A DNA stretch of 14,607 bases from CAZJNX01 sp964547415 (GTDB taxonomy: Bacteria; Pseudomonadota; Alphaproteobacteria; Rhizobiales; Amorphaceae): the NCBI GenBank assembly GCA_964547415.1, contig CAZJNX010000121.1:1-14607 (forward strand), written 5' to 3'. This document shows, piece after piece, positions 14,098 through 14,607 of this stretch (position 1 is the stretch's first letter; every line of letters starts with the position of its first letter). The notes under the pieces are model-generated. The model was not told the DNA's origin. It saw only the letters and a program-made list of their open reading frames with translations, and ran no database searches. The translations under genes were made by a program, and so were the position numbers.

Positions 14098-14607
14098 ATG
14101 CTGTTCAAGAGGCCTATTCTGAACGCCATCGAACGGGGCGAGGTGACCAGAGCCTTCCGGGTCTGGCGACGCCCGACGGTCAAGTCCGGGGGGCGGCTGC
14201 GCACCGCTGTCGGAGAGCTCGTCATCGACGATCTGCGTGAAGTGTCCCCTGACGAGATCTCGGACGCCGACGCCCGTGCCGCCGGCGCCCGGGACCGCGC
14301 TGCCCTGCTTGCGGAGCTGGCCGATCGTCCGGGCCGCCTCTACCGGATCGACTTCCGGCTCGACGGACCGGATGGCCGGGGCGCGCTGGCGGCCGACGAG
14401 GATCTCGATGCCGACGCGCTCGCGGCGATCTCCGCCGCGCTCGACCGGCTCGACCGCCGCAGTCCGACCGGCGCGTGGACCCGCGACGTCCTGGCGCTGA
14501 TCGCCCGGCAGCCTGGCCGCCCTGCCCAAGAGCTCGCAACACGGACCGCCATGGACAAGCCCTCGTTCAAGCGCCGTGTGCGCAGCCTGAAGGATTTGGG
14601 GCTGACC
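14098..14607 (+). CDS. Unclassified protein, ASCH/PUA-like domain plus winged helix, runs off right edge
   Basis: 170 residues are visible with no stop before the window end. The start is fixed: an in-frame TGA sits at 14092-14094 and ATG follows at 14098, with AAGG directly before it and a GAG further upstream. Residues 1-90, starting MLFKRPILNAIERGEV, continue with FRVWRRPTVKSGG, a TAVGELVIDDLREV strand pair, then EISDADARAAGARDRAALLAEL and LYRIDFRL. This pattern is that of ASCH/PUA-like RNA-binding folds. Residues about 126-170 (LALIARQPGRPAQELAT, FKRRVRSLKDLGLT) look like a winged helix. Its codon use is more ordinary than the disordered region. No partner gene is visible; function unknown. 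The domain call is by pattern only. Confidence 0.75.
   Translation, partial: MLFKRPILNAIERGEVTRAFRVWRRPTVKSGGRLRTAVGELVIDDLREVSPDEISDADARAAGARDRAALLAELADRPGRLYRIDFRLDGPDGRGALAADEDLDADALAAISAALDRLDRRSPTGAWTRDVLALIARQPGRPAQELATRTAMDKPSFKRRVRSLKDLGLT

Noticed and set aside
1..14607. CRISPR arrays, tRNA or rRNA genes, phage genes
   Set aside because: No regularly spaced repeats, cloverleaf-type sequences, rRNA-like blocks or phage proteins were seen when reading both strands.

Overview
The window is about 14.6 kb of very GC-rich DNA, with most codons ending in G or C. Its gene content and order suggest a high-GC alphaproteobacterium: cysG, a DUF2849 gene and a nitrite/sulfite reductase in a row, a divergent Lrp/AsnC regulator, and a TRAP transporter. 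The species cannot be named from the sequence alone.

Left part (1-2909). A leftward operon encodes sirohaem synthase CysG, a small DUF2849 protein and the N-terminal third of a sirohaem-dependent nitrite/sulfite reductase, which runs off the left edge. An Lrp/AsnC regulator is transcribed the other way. The 108-nt gap between them holds an AT-rich patch with a 19-nt dyad. CysG makes the sirohaem that the reductase needs, so this is a sulfite (or nitrite) reduction operon with a likely local regulator.

Middle (2913-9124). A membrane-anchored monohaem cytochrome c is convergent with the regulator. It is divergent from a compact six-gene rightward run: the TRAP transporter DctP-DctQ-DctM, an amidohydrolase of the gamma-resorcylate decarboxylase/ACMSD family with its metal ligands intact, a maleate isomerase-like Asp/Glu racemase superfamily enzyme with both catalytic cysteines, and a periplasmic-binding-fold protein without signal peptide or ABC partners. 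The gaps are short (-4 to +43 nt), so this is probably one operon. It would import a carboxylate, decarboxylate it and isomerise an unsaturated diacid. The actual substrate is not visible.

Right part (9234-14607). A very long gene encodes a 1443-residue protein. About 800 residues of Ala/Pro/Gly/Arg-rich, Tyr-free, probably disordered sequence precede a GspE-N-like domain and a membrane family-2 glycosyltransferase with all its catalytic motifs. Directly after it lies a decayed IS5-type transposase with at least three frameshifts and an internal deletion. At the deletion there is an inverted copy of the neighbouring transposase sequence, which makes a large perfect hairpin. The window ends inside an unclassified gene that looks like an ASCH/PUA-type domain followed by a winged helix.

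For novelty, the best candidates are the TRAP/decarboxylase/isomerase/orphan binding-protein module, the giant disordered extension of the glycosyltransferase, and the fold-back rearrangement inside the transposase relic.
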